Positions 45,701 through 52,964 of a stretch of 64,000 nucleotides of DNA are shown piece by piece (the first letter of the stretch is position 1; each line of letters starts with the position of its first letter). Source of the DNA: Longimicrobium sp. (GTDB taxonomy: Bacteria; Gemmatimonadota; Gemmatimonadetes; Longimicrobiales; Longimicrobiaceae); NCBI GenBank assembly GCA_036377595.1, contig DASUYB010000068.1:25996-89995 (forward strand). The letters run 5' to 3'. Below the pieces are notes generated by a model. It did no database searches, was not told where the DNA came from, and saw only the letters and a list, made by a program, of their open reading frames with translations. The position numbers and the translations under genes were made by a program.

Positions 45701-46431
45701 GCGAGCGGCTGGCGCGCGAGAAGGAGATCCTGGGCTTCTTCATCTCCGGCCACCCGCTGAACCGCTTCCGCGAAGACGTGGCGCTGTTCGAGGGGCGCAC
45801 CAACACCGTCACCCTCAAGCAGCAGCGCGACCAGAAGGTGGAGCTCGCCTGCGTGGTGACCGAGGCCGCGCGGCAGATCAGCAAGAAGGACGGGAGCGAG
45901 TGGGGCCGCATCACCGTGGAGGACTTCCACGGCACCGCCACGATCCTCGCCTTCGGCGACAGCTGGGCGAAGTACAAGGAGGTGCTGAAGCAGGACGCGG
46001 CGGTGGTGGTCCGCGGCGCGGTCAGCAGCCGCGAGCGCGACGAGGAGGATCCGCCGATGTTCCTGGACGGCGCCATCCCGCTGGAGAAGGTGCGCGAGAG
46101 CGGCGAGGTGGGGGTGGTGATCGAGATCGGCTCCGCCGGCCCCGACGCCAGGGCCATCGACGGCGCCAGGAGCCTTCTCGCCGCGTTCGCGGGCGAGGGC
46201 CCCGTCTTCGTCCTCTGGAAGAACGGCGGGGGAGACGGGGAGTCGCCGCGGCTGAAGTCGAAGTCGCTGAAGGTGGCCCCGCGCGACGAGCTGCTCACCG
46301 CCCTGCGCGAGGCCCTGGGCGACGAGCGCGTGCGCCTGCACCGCGATCCTCCCGCGCTGGGCGCCGTCCCCCAGCGCGACGAGCCGTGGCGCAACCGCCG
46401 CCAGAAGGTGGGCGCGGGGGCGGAGGAGTAG
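42730..46431 (+). CDS. dnaE: DNA polymerase III alpha subunit
   Basis: The catalytic replicative polymerase, 1233 residues, close to the usual DnaE1 length. The N-terminal PHP domain begins SFVHLHCHSEYSLLDGANRI. The polymerase core has GPGRGSAAGSIVAYCTGITD and the catalytic aspartates in MPDIDVDFCFERRGEVI, later GVIVYQEQVMRIAQILAGFS and GRYGFNRSHSVAYGLVAYQT. The C-terminus has an OB-fold (ITVEDFHGTATILAFGD). A low-complexity Gly-rich insertion near residue 310-325 (YGRGTGDGGQGPGSEF) is unusual and probably a surface loop. Confidence 0.97.
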   Translation: MSFVHLHCHSEYSLLDGANRIDDLVRRAKEFEQPAIALTDHGCMFGAWIFQETAKKAGIKPIIGMEAYVALGSRHEKVRAKGEKGYYHLVLLARDFEGYRNLSRLTSVGYTEGFYGKPRVDREVLAKHSSGIIVTSACLAGEVAQHLMEDRWDAAREAVAWHQEVFRDRYYLEVQGHDSEGQDELNRRIFRLAEEMGVPVVATNDAHFLKADDHQAHDVLLCIGLGKDFADPNRMKYDRELYFKHTGEMAERFPGRPDVLENTVRIAEECNWSYPKGYHVPAFPTEPEGYASEDEMLRAWVWSGALQHYGRGTGDGGQGPGSEFVRRSEDEIRAVLEQEIVDRVEYELDVITKLGYSGYFLITADFIRWARDHDIPVGPGRGSAAGSIVAYCTGITDCCPIKFDLLFERFLNPERVSMPDIDVDFCFERRGEVIEYVREKYGRDAVGQIITFGTMKSRAVVKDVGRTLGFLPAETDRLAKLIPNAPNFSMTVEEAKEKIPEVRELYEKEDRYRQLLDYSSTLEGLSRHSSVHAAGVVIAPGPLDEYVPICTQSSKGAGGNGESIIVTQYDMTCLEKAGMLKMDFLGLKTLTVIYDAVAIIRARHGSLRHPQTGEEYARPEDIPHDDAEVYAMLARGGTSGVFQFESALATDKLRAMKADRFEDLVAANALVRPGPLDMGMDMVYIRRKLGLEPVKYPFPELEQVLEPTYGVIVYQEQVMRIAQILAGFSLAEADVLRKAVGKKDAELIKKELGGFVERAVAKGHDRRPIQDLSDQIEAFGRYGFNRSHSVAYGLVAYQTAWLKCYYPAEFMAALMSSVIDKTDDVVAYIAHCREMHRYLPRIPREGIEVLAPHVNESNWKFTVVGSGVGQIRFGLGAIRGVGEGAVRSILAAREAEGRFKSLFDFLTRIDLRLCNKRVIEALICAGACDGFEGDGGRNQLLAGLDAAFNAAQAVQKERDSAQDSLFGDVMGGGDAIIQPPALPRVEKWTESERLAREKEILGFFISGHPLNRFREDVALFEGRTNTVTLKQQRDQKVELACVVTEAARQISKKDGSEWGRITVEDFHGTATILAFGDSWAKYKEVLKQDAAVVVRGAVSSRERDEEDPPMFLDGAIPLEKVRESGEVGVVIEIGSAGPDARAIDGARSLLAAFAGEGPVFVLWKNGGGDGESPRLKSKSLKVAPRDELLTALREALGDERVRLHRDPPALGAVPQRDEPWRNRRQKVGAGAEE

Positions 46432-46568
46432 CGTCTCCGGGTCCTCTCCTCGGACCCGTCCACGCCGTCGCGGTAGCCCGAATCGCTGTATCCGGTGTAT
46501 CTTACCTGATCCCCCGTGCGGTCCGCGGGGGATTCGGCTGCCGGGGTGAGAGGACAGGCCTCCGCCGG

Positions 46569-46680
46569 GCGAATGAGTTCGCGGCAACAAGAGCACGAAG
46601 TCTGCTGCGAGGATTGGCTTGCGACGGTGGGTTGAAACCCACCGCTGAAACTGCGGGAAGTCCGCCTTCGCGGACTGCGG
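46569..46680. repeat. Dispersed repeat family E, longer copy
   Basis: GCGAATGAGTTCGCGGCAAC, a hairpin around GGTGGGTTGAAACCCACC, and GGGAAGTCCGCCTTCGCGGA. It resembles 19373-19640. The 46432-46869 gap also holds a CCCTCTCCC/GGGAGAGGG hairpin at about 46727-46749 and no gene. Confidence 0.7.
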
Positions 46681-46869
46681 CGCACGCTTAGGCGCCGATG
46701 GTTGGATTCCGACAGAACCCGACCACCCTCTCCCGTTATCGGGAGAGGGCGAGCGCTCTAAGGCGCGGGGTGAGGGTTGCCCGCGCCGCACCGGCACCGG
46801 CTGTCCGGGCAGAAGGTCTCGCTTGACGCTGCGCTTCGCGGTGACGCGAAGCCGTTCGGGGATACGGAT

Positions 46870-47835
46870 TTGGCTACGGTCGCACACCTGGATTTCGAGC
46901 GCGCCATCGCGGAGGTCGAGGAGCAGATCGACTCGCTCCGCGGGCTGGCGCGCGAGCGCGGGCTCGACGTGACCACCGAGCTGCGCTCGCTCGAGCGCAA
47001 GCTGCACGGGCTGAAGCAGGACACCTTCCGCAACCTCTCGCCCATCGAGCGGGTGCAGGTGGCCCGCCACCCGCGGCGGCCGTACACGCTCGACTACGTG
47101 GAGATGATCTTCTCCGACTGGGTCGAGCTGCACGGCGACCGCCAGTTCCGCGACGACGCCAGCATCGTGGCGGGTTGGGCGCGCATGGGCGGCGAGACGG
47201 TGATGCTGATCGGGCAGCAGAAGGGCCGCGACATGAAGGAGAACCTGCGGCGCAACTTCGGGATGCCGCATCCCGAGGGCTACCGCAAGGCGCTCCGTTT
47301 CATGAAATTGGCGGAGAAGTTCGGCCGTCCCGTGGTCACCCTGATCGACACCCCGGGCGCCTATCCCGGGATCGGCGCCGAGGAGCGCGGCCAGGCCGAG
47401 GCCATCGCCCGCAACCTACGCGAGATGGCGGGGCTCAAGGTGCCCATCGTCGCCGTGGTGATCGGCGAGGGCGGCTCGGGCGGCGCGCTGGCCATCGGCG
47501 TGGCCGACCGCGTGCTGATGTTGGAGAACAGCGTCTACTCGGTGATCAGCCCCGAGGGGTGCGCCGCGATCCTCTGGAAGGACGGCGCCCAGCGCGACAA
47601 GGCCGCCCGGGCCATGAAGATGACGGCCGAGGACCTGACCGAGCTGGGGGTGATCGACGACATCATCCCCGAGCCCGCGGGTGGCGCGCACAGCGACTGG
47701 GAAGAGACGGGCGCGGCGCTGAAGGAGGCGCTGCAGCGCCACCTGGCCGAGCTCGGCGCGATGGACCTGGAGGCGCTGCGGATGCGCCGGCTGGAGAAGT
47801 ACATGGGGATGGGGCAGTGGCGCACCGGCCGCTGA
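46870..47835 (+). CDS. accA: Acetyl-CoA carboxylase carboxyltransferase subunit alpha
   Basis: About 321 residues from TTG 46870, giving the usual family start (ATVAHLDFERAIAEVEEQID). An ATG at 46777 is open but adds 31 residues of repeat-derived sequence. Carboxyltransferase features: FSDWVELHGDRQFRDDASIV, VMLIGQQKGRDMKENLRRNF, VVTLIDTPGAYPGIGAEERG and VIGEGGSGGALAIGVADRVL. It works with AccD in the first step of fatty acid synthesis. Confidence 0.95.
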   Translation: MATVAHLDFERAIAEVEEQIDSLRGLARERGLDVTTELRSLERKLHGLKQDTFRNLSPIERVQVARHPRRPYTLDYVEMIFSDWVELHGDRQFRDDASIVAGWARMGGETVMLIGQQKGRDMKENLRRNFGMPHPEGYRKALRFMKLAEKFGRPVVTLIDTPGAYPGIGAEERGQAEAIARNLREMAGLKVPIVAVVIGEGGSGGALAIGVADRVLMLENSVYSVISPEGCAAILWKDGAQRDKAARAMKMTAEDLTELGVIDDIIPEPAGGAHSDWEETGAALKEALQRHLAELGAMDLEALRMRRLEKYMGMGQWRTGR

Positions 47836-47928
47836 CCCTCCGGATTTCGACATAGATCGCAGGACCGTTCCGTTTGACCGATCCCGCGGCGTCAAACCGC
47901 CGCGCGGACATAGATGGGGAGGGAGCCG

Positions 47929-48909
47929 GTGAGCCTCGAGCTTCCCGTGATCCAGCCTCTGTCGTCTCCCGACGCCGACGCCGCCTTCCTGGTGGAAGTG
48001 GGCTTCAAGGGGATGCGGAAGGCTTTCTTCACGTCTCCGGACGTGACGCTGCGGCCGGGCGAGTGGGTGGTGGTGGAGGTGGAGCGGGGCCGCGACATCG
48101 GGCGGGTGAAGTCGGTGGGGGGGATCGCGCGCCGCAAGTGCGGGAGCGCCCCCGGCGACGTCACGCCCCTGCTGCGCCGCGCCGAGCCCGGCGAGGTGCA
48201 CCAGCTGTACACGCTGCGCGCCGACGAGGAGCGCGTGCGCCGCAGGACGCGCGAGCTGGTGGAGCAGCACGGGCTGAAGATGAAGGTCAGCGACGCCGAG
48301 TGGCAGTGGGACCGGAACAAGCTGACCATCTACTTCACCGCCGAGCGGCGCGTGGACTTCCGCCAGCTCGTGCGCGACCTGGCGCGGACGTTCCGCACGC
48401 GCATCGAGCTGAAGCAGATCGGCGTGCGCGACGAGGCGGCGCAGCTGGGCGGCGTGGGCCGCTGCGGCCGCCAGCTCTGCTGCGCCACCTGGCTGCGCGA
48501 GATCAAGCCCATCTCCCTGCAGCTGGCGAAGGACCAGAACCTCTCCCTCAACCCGCAGCAGATCTCCGGCACCTGCGGCCGGCTGATGTGCTGCCTGACG
48601 TACGAGCACGACGCCTATCTGGCGGCGCGCAAGCGCTTTCCCCGCGAGGGAAAGACGCTGCGCACGGTGGTGGGCGCCGAGCGCGTGGTGGCCATCGACA
48701 TCTTCCGCAACCTGGTGACGCTGCAGGACGAGAACCGGCAGCGCCGCACCATCCCGCTCGACCAGCTGAAGGCGGAGACGGTGGCCGCGCCCCCGGGCGA
48801 GCGTCCCGCCGCGCCGCCGCCGCAGGCGCAACCCGCGCTGCCCACCCCGCAGACGCCGCAGCGGCCGCCCCGGCGCCCGCGCCGGCCGCCCGAGCGGAGG
48901 CCCGAGTGA
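47929..48909 (+). CDS. YaaT/PSP1 family protein
   Basis: About 326 residues. GTG 47929 follows GGGGAGGGAG and is preferred over ATG 47914. Family marks: FTSPDVTLRPGEWVVVEVER, VDFRQLVRDLARTFRTRIEL, and two cysteine clusters, VGRCGRQLCCATWL and SGTCGRLMCCLTYEHDAYL. PSP1 proteins are cytoplasmic; B. subtilis YaaT is needed with RicA/RicF for RNase Y function and binds Fe-S clusters. The C-terminal 60 residues are Pro/Arg-rich. It overlaps metG (GTGA). Confidence 0.9.
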   Translation: MSLELPVIQPLSSPDADAAFLVEVGFKGMRKAFFTSPDVTLRPGEWVVVEVERGRDIGRVKSVGGIARRKCGSAPGDVTPLLRRAEPGEVHQLYTLRADEERVRRRTRELVEQHGLKMKVSDAEWQWDRNKLTIYFTAERRVDFRQLVRDLARTFRTRIELKQIGVRDEAAQLGGVGRCGRQLCCATWLREIKPISLQLAKDQNLSLNPQQISGTCGRLMCCLTYEHDAYLAARKRFPREGKTLRTVVGAERVVAIDIFRNLVTLQDENRQRRTIPLDQLKAETVAAPPGERPAAPPPQAQPALPTPQTPQRPPRRPRRPPERRPE

Positions 48910-50435
48910 GCCGGTTCTACCTCACCACGGCCATCGACTACGCGAACGGCGACCCGCACCAGGGGCACGCGTACGAGAAGATCGGCGCCGACGCCATCGC
49001 CCGGTACCACCGCCTGCTGGGCGAAGACGTGCGCTTCTGCATGGGGATGGACGAGCACGGGCAGAAGGTGGCCCAGGCCGCGGCGGCGAACGGCATCTCC
49101 CCGCAGGAGCAGGCGGACCGCATCGCCGCGCGCTTCGAGGCGGCGTGGGCGAAGCTGGAGATCAGCAACGACCGCTGGATCCGCACCACCCAGCCGCACC
49201 ACAAGCGCGGGGTGAAGGCGCTGATCGAGCGCATCCGTGAGCGCAACCCCGACGACTTCTACGAGCAGACGTACGAGGGGTGGTACTGCGTCGGCTGCGA
49301 GCAGTTCAAGCGCGACGACGACATCGTGGACGGCCGCTGCGTCCTCCATCCCACGCGCGAGCTGCAGTGGACCGAGGAGCGCAACTGGTTCTTCCGCCTG
49401 TCGCGCTACGAGGGGTTCCTGCGCGACCACTTCGCCGCGCATCCCGGCTTCCTGCGCCCCGAGGCGCGACGCAACGAGATGCTGGCGCTGATCGACTCGG
49501 GGCTCGAGGACATCTCCATCACCCGCGCGCGCCTCTCCTGGGCCATCCCCTTCCCCATCGCTTCGAGTGACGGGGAGACGCAGGGGACGTGGGTGTGGTT
49601 CGACGCGCTGCCGAACTACCTGACCGACACCGGGTTCCCGGACGAGGGATGGGACGAGTGGTGGCCGGCGCAGCTGCACGTGGTGGGGAAGGACATCGTT
49701 CGGCTGCACTCCATCATCTGGCCGGCGATGCTGAAGGCGGCGGACCTGCCGCTTCCGCAACAGGTGTGGGGGCACGGGTTCGTGCTGCTGGGCGGCGAGC
49801 GGTTCAGCAAGTCGAGCGGCGTGGGGCTGGACCTGAACGAGGCCATCGACCGCTACGGGCCCGACGCGTTCCGCTTCTTCCTGCTGCGCGAGGTGCCGTG
49901 GGACGGCGACGGCAACTTCAGCTGGGAGCGCTTCGCGGAGCGGTACACGTCGGAGCTGGCCAACGGCGTCGGCAACCTGGGGAGCCGCACGCTGTCGATG
50001 GTGGCCAGGTACCGCGACGGCGAGACGCCTGCCGTGGATGTGCGCGCCGACGCGGCGGTGGACGAGGCGCTCGCGGCGTACCGGGCGGAGATGGACGCGC
50101 TCCTGCTGCATCGCGCGGCCGAGGCGGCGATGGGGCTGGTGCGCCACGCCAACGCCTTCGTGGCCGAGATGCAGCCGTGGGCGATGGCCAAGGAGCCCGG
50201 CCGCGCGGGCGAGCTGGATGCCACGCTGCACGCGATGGTGCGCTACGTGGCGGTGATCTCCGTGCTCCTCTTTCCGTTCATGCCGGAGAAGATGGGCGAG
50301 CTCTGGCGCCGCGTGGCCGGCGAGCGCCCGATGCCGCGGCTGGACGGGCTGGCGCGGCTGGACGTCTCCGGCTGGCGTGTGTCCGCCGGCGACCCGCTCT
50401 TCCCGCGCCCCGAACCCGCGAAGGCGACGGTCTGA
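48906..50435 (+). CDS. metG: Methionyl-tRNA synthetase
   Basis: A 509-residue class I synthetase starting at a GTG within the yaaT stop. The HIGH-like motif is in AIDYANGDPHQGHAYEKIGA and the KMSKS motif reads LGGERFSKSSGVGLDLNEA. A zinc knuckle is reduced to a single pair, GWYCVGCEQFKRDDDIVDGR, then CVLHPTRE, as in the MetG2-type enzymes. The C-terminal tRNA-binding dimer domain of longer forms is absent. Confidence 0.95.
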   Translation: MSRFYLTTAIDYANGDPHQGHAYEKIGADAIARYHRLLGEDVRFCMGMDEHGQKVAQAAAANGISPQEQADRIAARFEAAWAKLEISNDRWIRTTQPHHKRGVKALIERIRERNPDDFYEQTYEGWYCVGCEQFKRDDDIVDGRCVLHPTRELQWTEERNWFFRLSRYEGFLRDHFAAHPGFLRPEARRNEMLALIDSGLEDISITRARLSWAIPFPIASSDGETQGTWVWFDALPNYLTDTGFPDEGWDEWWPAQLHVVGKDIVRLHSIIWPAMLKAADLPLPQQVWGHGFVLLGGERFSKSSGVGLDLNEAIDRYGPDAFRFFLLREVPWDGDGNFSWERFAERYTSELANGVGNLGSRTLSMVARYRDGETPAVDVRADAAVDEALAAYRAEMDALLLHRAAEAAMGLVRHANAFVAEMQPWAMAKEPGRAGELDATLHAMVRYVAVISVLLFPFMPEKMGELWRRVAGERPMPRLDGLARLDVSGWRVSAGDPLFPRPEPAKATV

Positions 50436-50501
50436 GTTGCGGGGGTTGCGCCTGAAGTGAGTGGAGTGTACAATCCATCTCCCTCACAATCAGGCTGGAT
50501 C

Positions 50502-50930
50502 ATGTACGCCTTCGTTGCCTCGACCCGCCCGCGGTCCGTGCAGGCGAAGAAGACCCTGCACTACAAGAACGAGATCGTCCGCGCCTTTCAGCGGTACGTC
50601 CCTGCTCCCGCGCAGCTGGACGGACCGCTGTATGGCGTGGTGTACTATTTTCACAACGTGCCCAGCGAGACGGACGCCGACAACATCAGCAAGCCGGTGT
50701 GGGACTGTCTCGAAGGACTGGCGTTCGAGAACGACCGCAGCATCCGCCTGAGGATCGCGGGGATGCACGACCTCTCGCTTGGCGGGATCGAGGCGCTCGA
50801 TACCCGGCTGGTCCCCGAGGAGGTGGTGCCCGATTTGCGCGAGCTGGTGGAGGCGGCGGATCATGTCCTCTACATCGAGGTAGGAAGACTCAGCGAATCG
50901 ATGTTCCGCTTCGGTCTGGAGGTGCTCTAG
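50502..50930 (+). CDS. RusA-family Holliday junction resolvase-like protein
   Basis: A 142-residue protein. The RusA pattern is visible: YYFHNVPSETDADNISKPVW, DCLEGLAFENDRSIRLRIAG, with acidic residues spaced as in the active site (D-A-D-N and E-N-D-R). RusA cuts four-way DNA junctions and is often phage-derived. Here it pairs with a nuclease-like gene 2 bp downstream, suggesting a small defence or phage-remnant unit. Confidence 0.8.
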   Translation: MYAFVASTRPRSVQAKKTLHYKNEIVRAFQRYVPAPAQLDGPLYGVVYYFHNVPSETDADNISKPVWDCLEGLAFENDRSIRLRIAGMHDLSLGGIEALDTRLVPEEVVPDLRELVEAADHVLYIEVGRLSESMFRFGLEVL

Positions 50931-50932
50931 CG

Positions 50933-51526
50933 ATGCAGATCGACGAGGATATCCTGCAGCGGCACATGGAAGAGGCCGCCATCGAGCAGCTCGCCGCCGA
51001 GTATCTCCACAAGGGGTACTCGGTGGTTCCCGCGCCCGAAAACGGCGGCGGCGATGCCGACCTCGTGGTCCGGCGTGGCGACGAGAGGATCTACTTCCAC
51101 GTGCGCTCGACGCCGGACGCCCGCCAGCGGCTCACGCGGGTGCATCGGCACGTCAATGAGCAGGAGAACGCGCGGCTGCAGATGGTGATCGTACGCCCGC
51201 CGAAGGCAGCCGACATCGATGTCGAGGATTTCGAGGCGCGGTTGCTGAGACTTTGTACCGAACGCATCGCGACGCTGGGGTTTGCCGGAACCGGGTATGT
51301 CGCGCGCCCGAAACGCGTTACCGATGTGCGCTTCGATACGGTGAACGTGAAGCGCGAGGGCATCGAGGTGCAGGGGACCGCGGTCGGCGAGTTCGATCTG
51401 GATTGTGGGGGATCGCCTGCACTCAACGATACGTTCCTCCTCAACTTTCACCTGATGCTGAGCCACGAGCTGGAGATTGCGTCCGTGGAATCGCTCACGG
51501 CGGACGTCTCGGGGTACGTGGAATAG
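50933..51526 (+). CDS. Hypothetical protein, possible PD-(D/E)xK nuclease-like
   Basis: A 197-residue protein 2 bp after the RusA-like gene. GYSVVPAPENGGGDADLVVR followed by ERIYFHVRSTPDAR resembles the D-x(n)-(E/Q)-x-K-type core, but the lysine is not certain. The C-terminal part (TFLLNFHLMLSHELEIASVE) suggests a beta-rich domain. The function is unproven. Confidence 0.6.
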   Translation: MQIDEDILQRHMEEAAIEQLAAEYLHKGYSVVPAPENGGGDADLVVRRGDERIYFHVRSTPDARQRLTRVHRHVNEQENARLQMVIVRPPKAADIDVEDFEARLLRLCTERIATLGFAGTGYVARPKRVTDVRFDTVNVKREGIEVQGTAVGEFDLDCGGSPALNDTFLLNFHLMLSHELEIASVESLTADVSGYVE

Positions 51527-51550
51527 GCGATCTACGCCCACGCACGAACG

Positions 51551-51580
51551 AAGGGGGACCGGCGCACAGCCGGTCCCCTT
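51551..51580 (+). terminator. Intrinsic terminator
   Basis: GGGGACCGGC pairs with GCCGGTCCCC, loop GCACA, followed by TTTCTTTTAG. It ends the RusA-like operon and separates it from the peptide-export locus. Confidence 0.88.
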
Positions 51581-51587
51581 TCTTTTA

Positions 51588-51668
51588 GTCTCACGCGGAG
51601 GCGCGGAGACGCGGAGAACTCATCGCGGCACTGAGTTCTCCGCTGTTCTCCGCGCCTCCGCGTGAGAC
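51588..51668. repeat. Dispersed palindromic repeat family B, full copy
   Basis: Arms GTCTCACGCGGAGGCGCGGA and the complementary CCGCGCCTCCGCGTGAGAC end, with a 25-35 nt imperfect centre. It lies just upstream of the HlyD gene, 105 bp away, and directly after the terminator. Confidence 0.8.
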
Positions 51669-51773
51669 ATCAAGATCATTTACATGCACGCGGATGCGGC
51701 TCGTCCCGCGTCTCCGCATCTCGTCCCATCGCCGCAACCGCGGGTGGGGGAGGGGCGTTTCAGATGAGAACGC

Positions 51774-52964
51774 ATGCCTCGCGATCCCCTCATCCGCCCC
51801 ACTCCCATGCCCGTCCCCTTCTCCGGCACCACCCGCGCGCTGCTGGCCGACCGTGGCCGCGGCGCGATCGCCATGCAGCTGGCCGGCGCGGCCGTGGTGG
51901 CGGCGTGGGCGGCGTGGATAGGCGCGGCGCGGCTGACGCTGTACGAGGCGTCGGATGCCGCGCGCATCGAGGCGGACCGCGCGGTGCACCCGGTGGACGC
52001 ACCGTCGGGCGGACGCGTGGTGCAGGCGCCGGGGCTGCGGCTGGGCGCGCCCGTCCGCGCGGGCGACGTGCTGGTGGTGCTGGACGCGCGCGCCGAGCGG
52101 ATCGAGCTGGAGCGTGAGCGCGGGCGCGTGGCGTCATTGGAGCGCGAGCGCGCGGCGCTGGCGTCGCGGCTGGACGCGGAGGCGCGCGTGCTGGCGCGAA
52201 CGCGGGACGCGCTGGCCGCCGCCGCGGGCGAGTCCGCCGCGCGCGTGCGCGAGGCCGAGTCCGCCAGCCGCTTCGCCGACGCGCAGGCGCGGCGCGCGGC
52301 GGTGATGGGCGCGGCGGGCGCGCTGAGCGACGCGGACGTGAGCCGCACGCGCGCGGCCGCCGAGCAGGCCGCGTCGGACCTGGACGCGGCGCGCTCCGGC
52401 GGCGCGGCCACGCAGGCGCGCGGCCGTCAATCCGTGGCGGAAGGCGAGGCGCGGATCGACGCGCTGCGCGGCGAGCTGGCCGGGCTGGAGGCGGAAGCCG
52501 CGCGCGCGGCCTCCAACGCGCGGCGGTGGGAGCTGGAGGTGGAGCGGAAGACGCTGCGCGCGCCGGTGGACGGCCGCCTGGCGCGCGTGGAGGCCGTGCG
52601 GCCCGGCGAGGTGCTGGCCCCCGGCGCGCGCGTGGCCGAGGTGGTGCCGCCGGGTCGCCTGCGCATCGTGGCCCAGCTGCCGGTGCGCGCCACCGGCCGC
52701 ATCCGCGCGGGGCAGGCGGCCACGCTGCGGCTGGACGCCTTCCCGCCGATGCGCTACGGCACCGTGGTGGCGCGTGTGGCGCGCGTCGGCGCCGAGCCGC
52801 GTGGCGGGCGCGTGCGGGTGGAGTGCGAGGTGGTGCGCGCGCCGGCCGCAATTCCGCTGCAGCACGGGCTGGCGGGATCGCTGGAGATCGCGGTAGGCGC
52901 GGCCACGCCGGCCTCGCTGCTGGCCGGCGCCGCCGAGCGCGCGCTGCGCGGAGACGGCCGATGA
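51774..52964 (+). CDS. HlyD-type periplasmic adaptor (membrane fusion protein)
   Basis: A 396-residue type I secretion adaptor. An N-terminal transmembrane helix (residues about 31-53, MQLAGAAVVAAWAAWIGAAR) leads into a biotinyl-lipoyl half (VDAPSGGRVVQAPGLRLGAP), a long Ala/Arg/Glu coiled-coil hairpin (about residues 100-245) and the second lipoyl half (RKTLRAPVDGRLARVEAVRP). It should bridge the ABC exporters to an outer-membrane channel; no TolC homologue is in the window. It overlaps the C39 ABC gene by 4 bp (ATGA), which ties it to that exporter. The alternative ATG 51807 is internal. Confidence 0.88.
   Translation: MPRDPLIRPTPMPVPFSGTTRALLADRGRGAIAMQLAGAAVVAAWAAWIGAARLTLYEASDAARIEADRAVHPVDAPSGGRVVQAPGLRLGAPVRAGDVLVVLDARAERIELERERGRVASLERERAALASRLDAEARVLARTRDALAAAAGESAARVREAESASRFADAQARRAAVMGAAGALSDADVSRTRAAAEQAASDLDAARSGGAATQARGRQSVAEGEARIDALRGELAGLEAEAARAASNARRWELEVERKTLRAPVDGRLARVEAVRPGEVLAPGARVAEVVPPGRLRIVAQLPVRATGRIRAGQAATLRLDAFPPMRYGTVVARVARVGAEPRGGRVRVECEVVRAPAAIPLQHGLAGSLEIAVGAATPASLLAGAAERALRGDGR

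Noticed and set aside
43810..47271. A 1153-codon minus-strand frame
   Set aside because: It is the shadow of dnaE and accA, which are unmistakable on the plus strand.
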